Shown here: in pieces, positions 24,021 through 36,719 of the stretch | How positions within the stretch are numbered: the first letter of the stretch is position 1 | Layout: each line of letters begins with the position of its first letter | Source of the DNA: Symbiodinium microadriaticum | Lineage: Eukaryota; Sar; Dinophyceae; Suessiales; Symbiodiniaceae | Length of the DNA: 64,000 nucleotides | Assembly (NCBI GenBank): GCA_001939145.1 | Contig: LSRX01000524.1 | Coordinates: forward strand, 143,567-207,566 | Reading direction: 5' to 3' | Notes under the pieces: generated by a model | Told to the model about the DNA's origin: nothing | Databases searched by the model: none | The model's input: the letters and a program-made list of their open reading frames with translations, nothing else | Position numbers and translations under genes: made by a program

Positions 24021-27000
24021 CCTTGCGGAGGATTATGATAACAATGGTGATGGTCTGGTGGAAGTATCATGCTGATGCCCGCTGTCGTTGCAATCTAGCC
24101 TGCACTCCAGGTGCCGAGGTACAGCAGGTTCAGCAGCAGCTTCACCTCCCGTCCTGCATGACGGAGAAATTTGCGAAGCCGTGTGGCGGCAAGCCTGTCA
24201 GGATGCTCAGTGCTGTGTGATTTAGGGTTTAGGGTATAGCGTTGGGGGCCCCAACCCTATACCCTAAGGCCTGGGATAAGGATGTCGCTTAGCGAAACCT
24301 CAGAGGCAAGGGCAGAAAGCTTCGGGTGCAGGAAAATAAGCCAGGATTTAGGTCTGTGGCTGGTGGGTCTGGAACTCCAGTCTTCTTGGAAAATAGAACA
24401 AACTTGCCACTTTCAGATCCTCTTCAATAACCCAAACCAGGGAAACGACTAAAAAGCAAGCAAGGGCCTTATAATGCCTCATGCAACAACTCCTGCTTCC
24501 GCCGATTCCAGAACTAGGTCTTAGGCGTACCTCATTATTCCCGGGGTGCTTATCATTGCTAAGACAAGGGCTCCTGAACACCAATCACTCCTTCTGCGGG
24601 CCTCTGCCAAAAGCCTGGAATGTACCTCAGCGGACTATGACGCCCATGACAGTTGCAGGGAGGAGGGTTGCTTGTGAAGGTTCGATTCCAACCGACCCAT
24701 GGTGTGAGTAGCTCGAATGTAGGAGCCCTACTCGTTGGGTGGGGCTCCGGCTCCTCATAATTACTATAGCATACTACACCACCAACCCCTAAACCCTAAA
24801 CCCTACTCGAATTTATTAAGGCCCCTATGTTAGGTGTCACGGCCCCCATTTTTTCACCGGGGGGGTCGAGCCTTGCCGTTTTGCATGGGGTTGGACAGAA
24901 CCCTTTCCTTGCGTCCACGAGCCCATCTGGTATAGACTTTGGGCCCTAATAAGGCCTAAATTTCGACTATGTAGGTACATGGACCCTGAGGGCAGAGATG
25001 GCAGAGCCTCCAGAAAGCCCTGCTTGGTAAATAATGCCACTGACGAGACAACAACCTTAAGGGTTTGCTAGACTTGATGAGGCTTCCCTTAGGTAGCTGC
25101 TGCGTCTTCACTTCAAGTAATGAATGTATTAGTGGACATGACCCCAAGCATGACGAACCGAGGGCTCCCGTGACAGACCGAGAGGTTTAGGTTTGAAAAA
25201 ACCCGCACAATCGCTGAAACCCTTTTGAAACCCAAATTCATATCTCCGGTGGAGCCGGGGCTCGTAAGGCGCAGGATCGTAAGACTCCGCAATGCAATGG
25301 CAGCATCGAGACGATCGTCCCCTGGCTTGGGGTGCAGGATTTTGAGCCCTTCGGGCCTTTTAGGGTGTTTGGTTTAGGTTCCGGGTGTCAGGATTGAACA
25401 GTTGCGGAGGAGACGAAGCTTAAACGAACAGGTGAAGCATCATAGCTGTGCTGGTCGATGTCAAGGCGAGGGGGGCCGCAGCAGGTGTCAGCATTGATCT
25501 TACAAAAAGGGATCTAGGACAATGTAGGAAAGGCCAATGCAGACCTAACAGGCGTCAAGGACTGTAGTCTAGAATGTTGGACCGGGATTGGCAAAAATAC
25601 GGTTTCAGGTTTAGGGTTTAGGGACTGCGCAATGTAGCACAAACAGGGAGCTCCACAGAACTACACATATTATATTGACACACCGAAAACAAGAGCAAGT
25701 CCACGTTGTCTCCAGCGGGGTAGCCTGCCGTTGGGCAACAACACCTCACTCCCTTCAAGCCTAAAATCCCAGCCTTGGCCATGAAGGAAATGAAAGTATT
25801 GAAACCCGACCTCGACCCTTCACAAGCATGACACTCGCTGTCACACCCTAACCGTCAACCCCTAAGCCCTAAACCCTGAACCCCTACACCTCTGAACCTT
25901 CTGCCCTCAACCCCAAACAACCCTAAGTTGCAAGAAGTCGGGCCTTGGTAATGAAAGATGACTGCCACCAGCAGAAAGACTTCCAGCAGCAACCACACGA
26001 GCCGGCCAAAAGTGAGGCCCTCAGAAAATGGCCCAGCGTTAATACGGGGGCTGCTATAACCCTTTACCCTAGCTAAACCAACTACTAAAGTAGGGTTCGT
26101 AGAGGGTTTGGAGTTCAGGGTTTGGGGTATGTAGAATATAGTTGTTTAAAGGGCTAGTGCAGCAACTGTAAGGGTTGCTCTAACACAAGGGTTCTATGAT
26201 ATCGTCCAAATAATTTGGACAGCGTTTTGGGGTTCAGTACGGTAGAAGTGAATGAGGAACCTTAACGAATAGTCAACAATATTTCCCATCATTCCGGCTT
26301 ATACAGTAGCGGCGCTAAAACAAACACCTCACGTAAACCTGCGGCAAGGTATTTTTCCTTCAAGGGATCGAGCTTCAATATCTTCATGTTAGGTGCGTAA
26401 CCCTGTAAGATTTGTGAAGGCCTTCGTGAACCGTTGTAGAAACAATCAGTCCACAGCCAAAGCGCTCTCTCGGACACAGCACAGGTGGCCACCAGGTTCA
26501 GGAACCAAAACACCACCGAGAGTACGTCCACCGAAGATAGCGCATTGCCTCCAGAACGTGTTGTTGCTACTTGTAACATGATCTAGCTATAACTTTTACT
26601 TGCATGCTGTTGTCGTGTTCTTCGTGAAACAATTGTGTGTATAATGGGATATGTTGTACCATAGTTGCGGTAAGGAAGGGGGTATGATTAGCGGGCTTAT
26701 TCCGACCCCTATAACCTATAAGATCACAATCTGGTAAGGTATGTTGGTACTTGTATATGCCTAGAGAGGTTAGGTGTACATAAACAAAGTGATATACTTG
26801 TCATTCCTACTCATCCCGGCCCTCCCCGAGCTGCCCCCCTTACAAAACCCTGGAGCCCTTATGGCAAACCCCAAAAAGTCGGAAACCGGATTTTAGGGTT
26901 TAGGGTGTAGGGTTGGGATTCCCGATACATTGCTCTTAAGGGTTGAGGCTATTGGGTTTCCAACTCTTTAGGCTTCGACTATAGAAGCAAGACGAACAAA

Positions 27001-27635
27001 GGGCTGCAGTGTCGCAGGTCTGAGGGCGCATCTCATCCCAAAGGCTTGCGACAACGGGCGGAAGCGGGTAGGGTTAACTGAAGGTTTAGAGCTTATGGTT
27101 TGGGGTGTTGGGGGGGCTTTGTCGTTTGCTGTGGTTCTTGGGGGCCGCGCGAGAACTTTGGCGGAAAGCTTGCTAGGGCAGAAGCCAAAGCCACAAGGAT
27201 TCAATGCCTCCTCACAACGTTCAAGCTTTCTACATACTATTGCGTTCCTTCTTCCCATGCCTGAGGTTTAGAACACCAGGCCAAGGATTTGTTCAGACTC
27301 TGAGTTCGGCTTCGGACTAAAGCAGCCAGGCAGACACTGGCCTGAGCCCGACAGGAGAAGCCTAGAAAAAGGGCTTCGTTGTCTCGTCCATAGAGGAACA
27401 TTGCCTTTCAATGTTCAAACTCCAGAATTACACTAAGCCCTTCAAGTCTTACTGCAAGACCCTATATTACACCCTAAACCCTAAACCCCCATAGTAAAAC
27501 TCGAGTAAAAGCCCGGTAAGGCCCTGCGACCGCAAAACGATCACACCCTGAAGAAAGCAGGGAAGCACGGGAGATTTGGCCTGGGAAAGCCAAGAGTGGC
27601 ACTTTCACAGCCTCCAGAGGTGTCACTTCAGGGTT

Positions 27636-27824
27636 CCCAGAGACTCCATTATCCCTTAATTAAGGAATATATGCCTTAAATCTTATAATAACCATAATCC
27701 CTTAATTAAGGAGTATATACCTTAAATCTTATAATTACCATAATCCCTCAATTAAGGAATATTTTCCTATTATGAGATTTAAGGTATATATTCCTTAATT
27801 AAGGGAGATATTGGAGTCTCTGGG
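27636..27824. mobile_element. Foldback element with CCCAGAGACTCC ends and internal TTAATTAAGG repeats
   Basis: CCCAGAGACTCC at 27,636 is inverted as GGAGTCTCTGGG ending at 27,824. Inside, CCCTTAATTAAGGA-like units and TTAAATCTTATAAT segments recur, first directly and then inverted, giving a cruciform-capable structure of 189 bp. Confidence 0.7.
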
Positions 27825-29287
27825 TTTCAGCGTTCCAGGATTTGGTGGTCTACGGCTGGTGTATTCTCTGGGCTGTGGTACACAGGTTATGGCGCAATCG
27901 AACCCTTAAGGAAACGAACCATTGAGATCCTCGAAGAGGTTGTGCTTCAATCTCCACTTCTGTGCTACAGTGGAGAAAGGGGCAATCCTCCAAACATGAT
28001 AGGATTCCTGCACACTTTGCTTGGGGGGAGACGGGGAGACTTTCATGCACTCAAGAAACACAAATAAAGTCCAAAAACTAGGCCAACCGACAGATTATAT
28101 CCGGAACCCACTCGGTTTGAGACTTTGTCCGAAGACTACGGGCTATACTTGCAGCGACATGCACACGAACATCCGATTCACATGTGCGCCAACCCTTCGC
28201 CCTCAACCAACAACTCGAAACCCAGAAGCCTGCAACAACCCCAAACCCCAAACCTCAACCTAAACTCAACAGCTAAACCCCAAGCCCAAAACACTCAACC
28301 CCCAAACCCGAAACCCTAAACCCCTAAAGCCCTAAACATCGCCTCCAGGCAAGAAAAGACCAGGCCGAAAAACGCCCAGACCTACACAGCCGTCTCAGTT
28401 TTGAGGGGGTCTAAGTATTTTCGGGTTTAAGATTTTGTTCGTGTGGCGGTGCTTTGAGCTTAGGCTTTAGGATTTTATCCGATATTGGGTGGTTCTTACA
28501 ATTGCGGGGGGCCCGTACCTTAGCAAGGGCGCGGGGTTGCTCCCAAAGTCAACCCACAGGAGGGACCATTGGGAACAAACTTCCTTAAAAGGAACTAGCA
28601 GGGGCCGTCACCTTGCGGCGATTTCAGGGACAGGCGACTTGAACCACAAAACTGGGGAGTTTGGCTCTCAGGGGTTTAGGGCTCATAGGTTTTAGAGTTT
28701 AGATCTTGGTTTTGGGGTTGAAGTTTGAAGGTCCCAAGATGGTGGCATAGTGCGTTATGTGTGGCCTGCTTACGGAAGCGGCGGCTTTTACGACATCAGG
28801 AGGTGATAGAGACCTGACGTTTTAGAGTGATGTTGTTGATGGACAACATCTGCATGACCCAAGTATAGTAGAGTAATTAACCATAATTTCCATACTATAT
28901 GTTTATGCAGGATTCTGTCCATCAGCCGTTGGGGGGATTTTGCAAGGGCCCTGAGCGCTCCATGCTTTCGGACTTCTGGCTTCAATGGCCTCCCCTGAAG
29001 CCCGAAACCTGCTGCCCTTGCAATCCGAGCCACACCGAATCCTAAACCCTCTATGCCCTCAACCCTGGATTCCTAAACCCTGAGATTTAAACCCTAAACC
29101 CCAAGCCTAAAAACCCTAAACACTTATAAACCCTGTAAGCCCTAAATCCTTTACCCTAGAAGGGCTGCTCCACATTGCGCAACTTGGCGAGTTCCGTTTC
29201 ATGGGCATCCCTCTGCTTAAAGCAATGGCTACTTCTGCTTGTTACCAGGGCCTCGGGGGCGATTGGTCTTCCGTATATGGGGCTTTT

Positions 29288-29290
29288 ATA

Positions 29291-29324
<34 letters not shown>

Positions 29325-29376
29325 CACACATACATGTATATGTGTATGTATGTATGTGTATATATATATATATATA
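29288..29376. repeat. (AT)n microsatellite with (ATGT) core
   Basis: AT dinucleotide runs flank ACAT/GTAT tetramers. Confidence 0.9.
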
Positions 29377-30960
29377 GGGCTTGATTAGAGTTTTAGGGTT
29401 TACCGGTTTGGGGTTTAGGGCTTTCGGCTCTATCGGGACATAGATGGAAAGACTCACCATAAATAAACCCTATGTCCGAAACCCTCAACCCTAAACATCC
29501 CTAAACCCTACCAACCCTACAGTCTAACTGAACCCTTCACAGCCCTATATAAGCCCTAAACCCTAAAACCCTGAACCCTGTAAACCCTATAAACCCTGAG
29601 CCCTAGACCCTAATTCAACAGCCCTGAACCCTGAACCCTAAACTGCTTTAAACCTTCAGCCCTATGATCCCTCATCAGCCCTCATGAGTCCTCATCGCCC
29701 TCCTCGGCCGCGCGCCTCCACCCAGGTTGGCCCACGCTGTCTCTGACCCCCTCCTGGGCCTCAGACGAGGGAGTCGAGGGGATGCCCTCCGAAGCCAGGC
29801 TGCCGCTTTGGGGGCCCCTGTCGTTTAGGGTTTAGGGCCCTTACGGTGTTTAGGGTTTCGGGTTTTAGGGTGTTGGCGGTTTTCGGGTTTTCGGGTTTGG
29901 GGTTCTTGAGACCTGCAGAATAGGCAGCTGACTCGCCAGGAACCCTAAGAGAATCCATCTCATCCGGGCTTTCGACCACCTGTTACATCATTTTGGAAAA
30001 AAATTCGGAAACGGCACAAAGAGCCTCGTGGAGTATCTCGAAGCTACCATCCCCCCGAATGAAGTTCAGAATCAAAGAAGCATGAGATCCTAAGAAGCTG
30101 TGTGCTGAGTTGAGGTTTAGGGCTTAGGGTGTCGGGTTTATGGTTCGGGGCTTAGGGTTCGCGGCTTGGGGCTTTTGGGTTCATCCGGTGTACAGGCCAT
30201 ACTCGGATTATGGGGGTTAGTTGAGAGTCTCGGGGCTTCCTCTCTCTGCTGAAGAGGGGCGGAACTCCAACGTCGATGATTGGCTGGGGCGGCCATTGAA
30301 TCGTGGAGAACTGGACTCATCGGAGAGCACCTTTCTTTAGATGGCGAAGAGACGGGCTGAATGCAGTCAGAAATAGAATAGGCTTCTTATAAGGTTATAG
30401 AATAAAGTTCTTATATAGGGTTCAAACAGGGCCAAATAGTTTTCGTACAGGGTTAGAATAGGGCTCTTGTAATGATAGGGTTGAGAAGGGTTATATGGGG
30501 CTGCATTGTCCTTAGGCGTAACTAAGGACGCGGCGTCATGGGATCTCAACGGGGATCCTGGGGTGTGCTATAAGATTAGGGTTCCGCCTGAAGGCCATGG
30601 GGCCAGTTTCAGTTTTGTGGGCTACAAGGAGCTGTTGTTCAGGGAAAAAATACTGTGAAGCCTGTCAGGCTTTTTGTCCTCAGGGATATAGAACTTTAGT
30701 GTTCTAGAGATAAGAGATCGCCAGAGTATGAATCGAAACCTCCGCAATCTCAGGGTTTAGGGTTTAGGGTTTAGGGCCAGAGTATGAATCAGGCGCAGAA
30801 GTCGGTTGCGACAGGCAGCTTCAGGTACAAGGCAAGGATCGCAGTCCGGACCTTACTGACTAGCGCCTCAGTGCCCTCCTTCCAGGCTCTACACCTCGGA
30901 GTTCCAGACCTGAAGCCCTGGGCGCTTCAATGTAGGGGGCCCTTGTGAGTTAGAATGGGG

Positions 30961-31170
30961 TTTTGGGGCCCATTGCACTATAATTATCATGAGGAAACCC
31001 CCCAAAATTGGCGTGGTGGCCTTCATAACTGGGAAAGGGTTTTGGGGCCCATTGCACTATAATTATCATGAGGAAACCCCCCAAAATTGGCGTGGTGGCC
31101 TTCATAACTGGGAAAGGGTTTTGGGGCCCATTGCACTACAATTAGAATAAGGAAGCCCCCAATTAAATAG
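30961..31170. repeat. 79-bp tandem duplication (two full copies plus a partial third)
   Basis: TTTTGGGGCCCATTGCACTA begins at 30,961, 31,040 and 31,119. The first two 79-bp units appear identical; the third diverges after about 30 bp. The unit ends in AAACCCCCCAAAATTGG. Confidence 0.9.
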
Positions 31171-31199
31171 CATTGGCAATAATTTAAGCCCCCACATTC

Positions 31200-31450
31200 C
31201 CACTAACCCTAAACCCTGAACCCTATGAAATCTATAAGCCCTCTAAACCCGATAAACCCTGTAAACCCTATAAACCCTGTAAGACCTATAAACCCTTTGA
31301 ACCCTATAAACCCGATAAGCCCTATAAGCCCTGTTAAACCTATTAAATCCTATAAACCCTATGAAACTCTACAAATCCTAGAAACCCTACAAACCCTCTA
31401 AACCCTATTAAGCCCTATAAACCCTATAAAACCCTATAAAACCCTATAGG
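31200..31450. repeat. Long-unit telomere-like array (CCCTATAAA, CCCTGTAAA)
   Basis: About 250 bp of AAACCCTATAAACCCTGTA-type units. Each CCCTAAA motif has gained two bases, giving a 9-base period. Confidence 0.85.
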
Positions 31451-31554
31451 CTCTGAGGCCGCCTGTAGGCCCTGGTGCAGCTCGTAGCCCTCACCTGGAG
31501 GGGCTGGAACCCAAACGGGGGTCAGAGTCGACATCGACAAGCGCTCCTAGTGAT

Positions 31555-31685
31555 GGGTTTCATTGTTCAGGGTTAAGGGTTTAGGGTTTAGGGTGAAGGG
31601 TTAAGGGTTAAGGGTTTAGGGGTTTAGGGGTTTAGGGTTTAGGGTTGAGGGTTGAAGGGTTTGAGGGTTTCAGGTTTCGGGAGTT
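31555..31685. repeat. TTTAGGG block
   Basis: TTTAGGG, TTAAGGG and TTGAGGG units in tandem, inverted relative to the CCCTATAAA array just upstream. Confidence 0.85.
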
Positions 31686-32334
31686 CAGGAATAGGGCCTA
31701 GGACTTCTAAGGGCTGAGGGCTTAAGGTTTATAAGGCCCGGGGAGTTAAAGCTCAAGGCTTCTAAGGGCTGAGGGGTCTACGGCCCCAAACCCTAAACCG
31801 TATATACGGGTCTAGGGCTAGCATTCAGGCGAGGGTTCCCTTAGGTTTACATTTAGGGTTTAGGGCTGAAGGCTATTGGGGTTTAGGGTTCCGGGTTTAA
31901 GGTTTCAGGGTGCAGGACTTAGGGTTTAGGTCCTATATAGATTTAGGTATACGAGGTGATCAAGAGCACGTCAGGAGCAGTATTCATAGTCCGTTAGGCT
32001 AGATGGGAATAGTAGAGCATACAGGGTAACTCTAGCAGTTGCAATCCCTGAATAAGAAGCTCTGAGCAACTAAAAAAAGAAGAGCCCTTATCTGCAAGAA
32101 ACTCCTACTTGCATGTCAATGCCACCCGGCCCTTCTCCCGTAAGGCCCCAAACCTTACAACCCGAGTCCCTAAAGCTCTGAACCCTAACACCGTGGACGC
32201 TCAAACCCACGACGCTATTCCCTGAAGCCCGAAACGCTGAAACCCCAAAGCCATCCTCAACCCAAAACCCCGAAGCCCCCGGGCCCCTTGAACCCGAACC
32301 CCCCCAGCCCCTACACGCTACACCCCTACTTAAC

Positions 32335-32443
32335 GGTTCATGGGACTTAGTAACTAGGGTCAAAAAATAAGGTAACTATACTTACGATTACTTAGAAGCC
32401 CAACTAAGGTACTGATAACTGTACTTACTAAGTCCCATGAACC
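32335..32443. mobile_element. MITE, TTCATGGGACTTAGTAA family copy 1
   Basis: GGTTCATGGGACTTAGTAA at the left end is inverted as TTACTAAGTCCCATGAACC at the right end. The centre has AAGGTAACTATACTTAC and related repeats. Homologous copies are at about 55,748-55,855 and 62,221-62,288. Confidence 0.8.
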
Positions 32444-32641
32444 TCCAAGAAGCCCCAAGCCCCTAAAAACCCTAAACCCCAAACCCTTAGCCCGAAACCC
32501 TAAACCCTAAACCCCAAGCCCCTAAGAGTGAAACTCCTTCCTCCGGCCTTCGCTGCTGTGCATCTCAAGGGCGGCCTGCCGTTTGGGGGGGTGGACAGGA
32601 AGCCTCATGGAGGGCTCCTTCGGGGAGAACGCAGGGGCCTA

Positions 32642-32718
32642 AATAACTAGTATAGGGTTTTGGGGGCTCCTTGTTGTAACTATAGTAGAATGGGCCCCAA
32701 AACCCTATTCCAATTATT
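32642..32718. repeat. Foldback with ATAGGGTTTTGGGG ends
   Basis: ATAGGGTTTTGGGG near 32,652 is inverted as CCCCAAAACCCTAT ending at 32,708. Flanking AATAACTAGT and CCAATTATT extend the symmetry. It ends about 70 bp before the large element. Confidence 0.65.
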
Positions 32719-32784
32719 CAGGGCGGAGGGCTTGTGGTGTCGGGGTTTGGCTTGGGATGCAGGATTTAGCATGTAGCAGGGTTT

Positions 32785-32997
32785 AAGGCTTTCTCTGGCT
32801 ATTTGTTCTTTCGTTCTGGCTTTCTGTTCTTTCGTTTGTTGGGTGTTGGCTCAAGACAGTGATGTCTGGCATCGGAAAAAAAAGGCTCAAACACCACTCC
32901 GAGAACCGAGGGTTGGCTCGAGGGGGTTTACACTCGGTTTAAGGATCGGAGGAAAAACCCTAAACCCTAAACCCCCCCGAAACCCTAAACCCTAGAA
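32785..32997 (+). repeat. Left terminal inverted repeat of the giant element
   Basis: It starts AAGGCTTTCTCTGGCTATTT. For about 212 bp it matches the reverse complement of the right end with only a few mismatches, including an identical run of eight A. It contains short internal repeats of TTGTTCTTTCG and a CCCTAAA block. A second copy of the CGGTTTGAGGATCGGAGG-CCCTAAA segment follows directly on the left side only (33,001-33,070). Confidence 0.92.
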
Positions 32998-33482
32998 CCA
33001 TCGGTTTGAGGATCGGAGGAAAAACCCTAAACCCTAAACCCCCCTAAACCCTAAACTAGAACCATCGGTTTTTCCCATTCAGACTGTTTCACTTGTCACA
33101 AACCCTTTGCCTTTTGAGCACACTCGACGAAAGCTTGAAACTTGTTTTGCCGCCGAAACCTTGTGTTGATTTGAAATCAAAACTTCTGCTTTCGAAAAAA
33201 TGACATCAAATCTCCCTAAGTTTATTCGGAACCAATTAGCGAAACGTTAGTTCTTGCAAAAGCTCTCGAAGGCCAGGTTGCAGGCACATCGAAGGAATGG
33301 TCGTGACCAAGGCACAGTCGCAGCTCGGGCCTGCAATAGTCCCTGAGCTCCAGTCACCCCAAACCCCGAACTCTTACAAACCCTAAACCCTAGACTACCA
33401 ACCACCCCTACAGAAGTGTCGAAACCATTCTAAAAACCTGACACCCTCCCCCGAAGACTCACTCTAAACTCCTGATCCACAA

Positions 33483-34060
33483 CCTTACAGTGGCACTGCA
33501 AAAGTGCCCCAATCCAAACCCACACCCTAAACCTTACCCCTTCGGCAATCACCTTAAACTATAATATAAATATAAATATAAATATAAATATAAATATAAA
33601 TATAAATATAAATATACATATAAAGATAAATATAAATATAAATATATATTTAAATATAAATATAAATATTATTTATATCCTTACAGTGGCACTGCAAAAG
33701 TGCCCCAATCCAAACCCACACCCTAAACCTTACCCCCTCGGCAATCACCATACATACATACCCCTAAACCCTAAACCCTAAACTCTAAACCCTAAACCGT
33801 ATATATTCCAGACCTTACAGTAGCACTGCAAAAGTGCTCCAATCCAAACCCACACCCTAANCCCCTAAACCCTAAACCCTAAACTCTAAACCCTAAACCG
33901 TATATATTCCAGACCTTACAGTAGCACTGCAAAAGTGCTCCAATCCAAACCCACACCCTAAACCTTACCCCTTCGGCAATCACCCTAAACTCCCATGCAT
34001 ACATATATATATATATATACATATTCCAAACCTTACAATGGCACTGCACAAGTGCCAACA
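33483..34060. repeat. Five hairpin-bearing modules in loose tandem
   Basis: Units starting CCTTACAGT(G/A)GCACTGC occur at 33,483, 33,679, 33,813, 33,914 and 34,031. Each has one 17-bp hairpin followed by CCAATCCAAACCCACACCCT, and several also share a TCGGCAATCACC tail. Hairpins lie at 33,492-33,508, 33,688-33,704, 33,822-33,838, 33,923-33,939 and 34,040-34,056. A single N at 33,861 falls inside the block. Confidence 0.9.
33553..33670. repeat. (AAATAT)n hexanucleotide array
   Basis: About 18 AAATAT/TATAAA units with minor variants, inserted between the first two hairpin modules of the left arm. Confidence 0.92.
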
Positions 34061-34813
34061 CTCCCCTAGTCCAAACCCAGCCCTAAACCTTCCACCCCAC
34101 CACAATGGCCCTACTTTAAACTACCTTATCCAAACCTCCCCAAACCCTAAACCCTAAACCCCCAAACCTTAAACTTGGAGACCTTCAAGCCTTCAGAGCC
34201 GTACCTGGTGTGTGTTCGAAACCCTAAACTTCCTAAACCCTAAGGCCCTGAACCTTTCAGTGGCTTTGAAGAAATTCCGAAACCCAGTTCCAATACACTA
34301 CCCAAAACCTTGAATGTCCATTTGTTATTCCATTTAAGATGTTTTAGCACCTAAACCCTGACCCTCGAAGCCCGGGCCCACTCAATAAACCCGATATCCT
34401 CAATCCTAGCTCTGGACCCCTATTGAACTCTACCAAAGCCTTAGTGGTGAATTTCGGCAAGGTTGGCGCACTCAAAGGTTTGAGGGGTGGCTTCGGGGCT
34501 GAGGATCTTTATTAGTATTTAGTTCAGCACTTGGTCATCCGGGAAGGTTTAGAGAGTTGAGAGTTTATGGTTCGGGTGGTCCTCGTTCAGGGTTGCAGCT
34601 CAGTTCTCATGGATCGGTTCAAAACTGAGGCTCTGCAGCTCAGCCACGGCATCCGATGCCTGGGGGCCCACCAGTACCTTGGATCCATTTGCAGATTGAT
34701 CACGACCGAGGGTTGTTTCGGCTTCGGGGTTATGAGTTTCAGGTTCATCTAGTGAACCAACAAAGTTCAAGAAGGGGGCTCGGAGCTTTAAGGGTTTTGT
34801 TCAGTCAGTTGTT

Positions 34814-35063
34814 TAGCACTTTCTCAGTGCTGAGGGATTCAGGGTTGGCCGGTTTGGACAGGTTCAGGGTTTTCGGTTTCAGAATTTTGACATGAGCTGG
34901 GGAGTAATTGAAGGCTGGCAGTGCTAATCATTTCTTGTGTGCCTTTGAAGGATGGAAGATATAGCTGAACCATTACAACCCTAATATCCCCTCGAGCCTG
35001 GAGCTCAACCTAAACCCCCCAGACCTTTGCTTAAACCGACTATAGTGGCACTGAAGAAGTGTC
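34814..35063. repeat. Two further left-arm hairpins
   Basis: AGCACTTTCTCAGTGCT at 34,814-34,830 and GGCACTGAAGAAGTGTC at 35,047-35,063. Confidence 0.8.
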
Positions 35064-35673
35064 AAACAGGAACATAAATTAGATGAAGGGGAGAACCAAG
35101 GTACTCTCTTTGTAGTGTTTCTGTGAACCATCTTCCTGTTCGGTTCGAATACCTTACCCTGTTACTTTTGGGCTTTGCTCAGGGTTCAACTACTAGTGCA
35201 TGCTGGTTGACAGACTCATGACCCTTGTGCTCTAGCCGTGGGCCCCAGGGCGTTCAGCATCGGAAACCATTAAGACCACTAGCACTAGGTTAGGACCCTC
35301 TTTATGTTGTTACCTTAGGACCTTTACCACCTATCCCTCTCACACCTTCTAGACAGTGGAATAACTCCTGGAGACAGAGGGAAAAAGAACCAGATTTAAT
35401 TAGATTAGATCATGGTTTAAGCATTTCCCCGGGCCCAGAATACATTGGAATGACAAAGCAAGCAAAGGAAGCCATGAGAGGCATCACCAAAATACACAAA
35501 ACACTAGGAGCATCAGAATCCTCCCTTGGCTGTGATCTTCGATGGAAGTGCTTTGATCTGCTTTGTTGTCACCCTGTGCCCTGTGCTTTTCTTCAGCCCT
35601 TGGAGCTGTACGCCCTACCCGAGCATCGAGGGCAGTGATCAAGAGAAGCAAGGAGCAGCTGAGCTGGGCTTCG

Positions 35674-36435
35674 ATAGCTTTTTCTGGTGGTGCAGGAGGG
35701 AGTGGCTGGAGACCACCGAGTGGCTGGAGACCAGTGCAGGTGCAGCCACCTGGACCTCCGCCCAAGCATGGAAGCCAGCATGGTCCCAGCAGAGATCGGC
35801 GGGTGAAGGCACGGGCTGGGAAGATGTCGTCACTCGAGGAGCAGGTCACCCACCTCACGACAGAGCGAGATCAGGAGATCTTGAGGCGCACTGCAGCAGA
35901 GGAGGACCTCCAGCAGGAGGTCAACAAGCGCACTGCAGCGGAGGAGGACCTCCAGCAGGAGGTCAGCAAGCGCACTGCAGCAGAGGAGGACCTCCAGCAG
36001 GAGGTCAGCAAGCGCCAGGCTGCTGAAGCGGAGGTGGCTCAGGAGATCCGGAAGCGCCAGGCGCTAGAAGCGGAGGTGGCTCAGGAGATCCGGAAGCGAA
36101 AGGCTGCAGAGGAGTTGGCAGAGCAGCAGAAGCGCGAGCTGAACAGGGCAGATAGCAAAGCCACGAAGATGGTGCTGGACAGTTTGCGGCTTCAGGAGAC
36201 GCGGCTCGTTGAGAATCACTCCCGAGCCATGAGGGAGCTGAAGCACCAGTCCGAGCTGCAGTTGGCGGAGAAGCAGGGCTCAATAAACACTCTGAAGGAC
36301 AAAGAAGACACCCATTTCAGAGTGAGAGTTCAGCTGCGCGACGAGGTCACTGCTCTCACTACAAGGGTACAACAGCTGGAAGCGGACCTCACCCGTGAGC
36401 GCCTCGCACGGAAGGGCGGCGGTGGCAAGAAGTGA
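35674..36435 (+). pseudogene. Left copy of the arm coiled-coil gene, start codon lost
   Basis: The frame is the paralogue of the minus-strand gene at 45,779-46,498. At the position of that gene's ATG this copy has ATA (35,674-35,676). There is no ATG in frame until 35,824 (MSSLEEQ), which would remove the Gly/Pro-rich N terminus. It could still be functional from 35,824 or through an upstream exon. The protein has a Gly/Pro/Trp-rich N terminus (GGSGWRPPSGWRP), a long coiled coil with three near-exact AAEEDLQQEVSKRT 14-residue repeats and shorter AEVAQEIRKRQ repeats, then a conserved C-terminal segment (LNTLKDKEDTHFRVRVQL-like in both copies, here INTLKDKEDTHFRV) ending LARKGGGGKK. It reads inward toward the recombinase. 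Probable structural or DNA-associated coiled-coil protein; function unknown. Confidence 0.6.
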
Positions 36436-36462
36436 GCTGAGAGACAACACAGCACAAACATA

Positions 36463-36540
36463 ACACACACACACACACAACACAACACAACACACACACA
36501 CACAGCCACACAGCACACACAGCCAAACAAACACAGAAGC
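36463..36540. repeat. (CA)n tract downstream of the left coiled-coil gene
   Basis: CA dinucleotides with AACACAAC interruptions. The mirrored counterpart is the GT tract at 45,694-45,765 downstream of the right copy, so it predates the divergence of the arms. Confidence 0.9.
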
Positions 36541-36719
36541 AAACACAGGTTGCTCACCGCTCTTCCGTGCATGGCTGCAACATGAGGGGTGGATTTCAAC
36601 TGCCTTGGGTGTGCTCGGAGATGTCATCACCTAGGCATAGGCCGGGAATTGTAAAGTAAATATTAATGGTAAAAAAAACCGAGTGCGCACACCCGGGGCT
36701 ACGTGATGCACCACGCAAA

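Larger units (their letters stand above)
17900..32640. other. Long telomere-like repeat mosaic without supportable genes
   Basis: Nearly 15 kb in which CCCTAAA and TTTAGGG blocks of one to about fifteen units recur in both orientations, separated by unremarkable unique sequence. Better-formed blocks and foldback elements are listed separately. A 96-codon ATG-initiated minus-strand frame at 26,579-26,289 lies in a stretch free of telomere-like motifs, but it shows no domain and I do not call it a gene. Confidence 0.55.

Noticed and set aside
23509-24075. Long polyAsp/polyMet/polySer frames
   Set aside because: They are produced by the GAT array in every register and are not genes.
24682-24694. 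tRNA T-loop-like sequence GGTTCGATTCC
   Set aside because: The arms around it do not pair, and no acceptor, D or anticodon stem could be folded at the right distances.
26289-26579. 96-codon ATG-initiated minus-strand frame in a telomere-motif-free stretch
   Set aside because: Plausible composition, but no domain and no neighbouring exons; a chance frame cannot be excluded.
33483-34060. Possible CRISPR array
   Set aside because: Repeats are palindrome-containing, but spacing is irregular (101-196 bp) and the spacers share sequence. This is a eukaryotic modular repeat, not a CRISPR.
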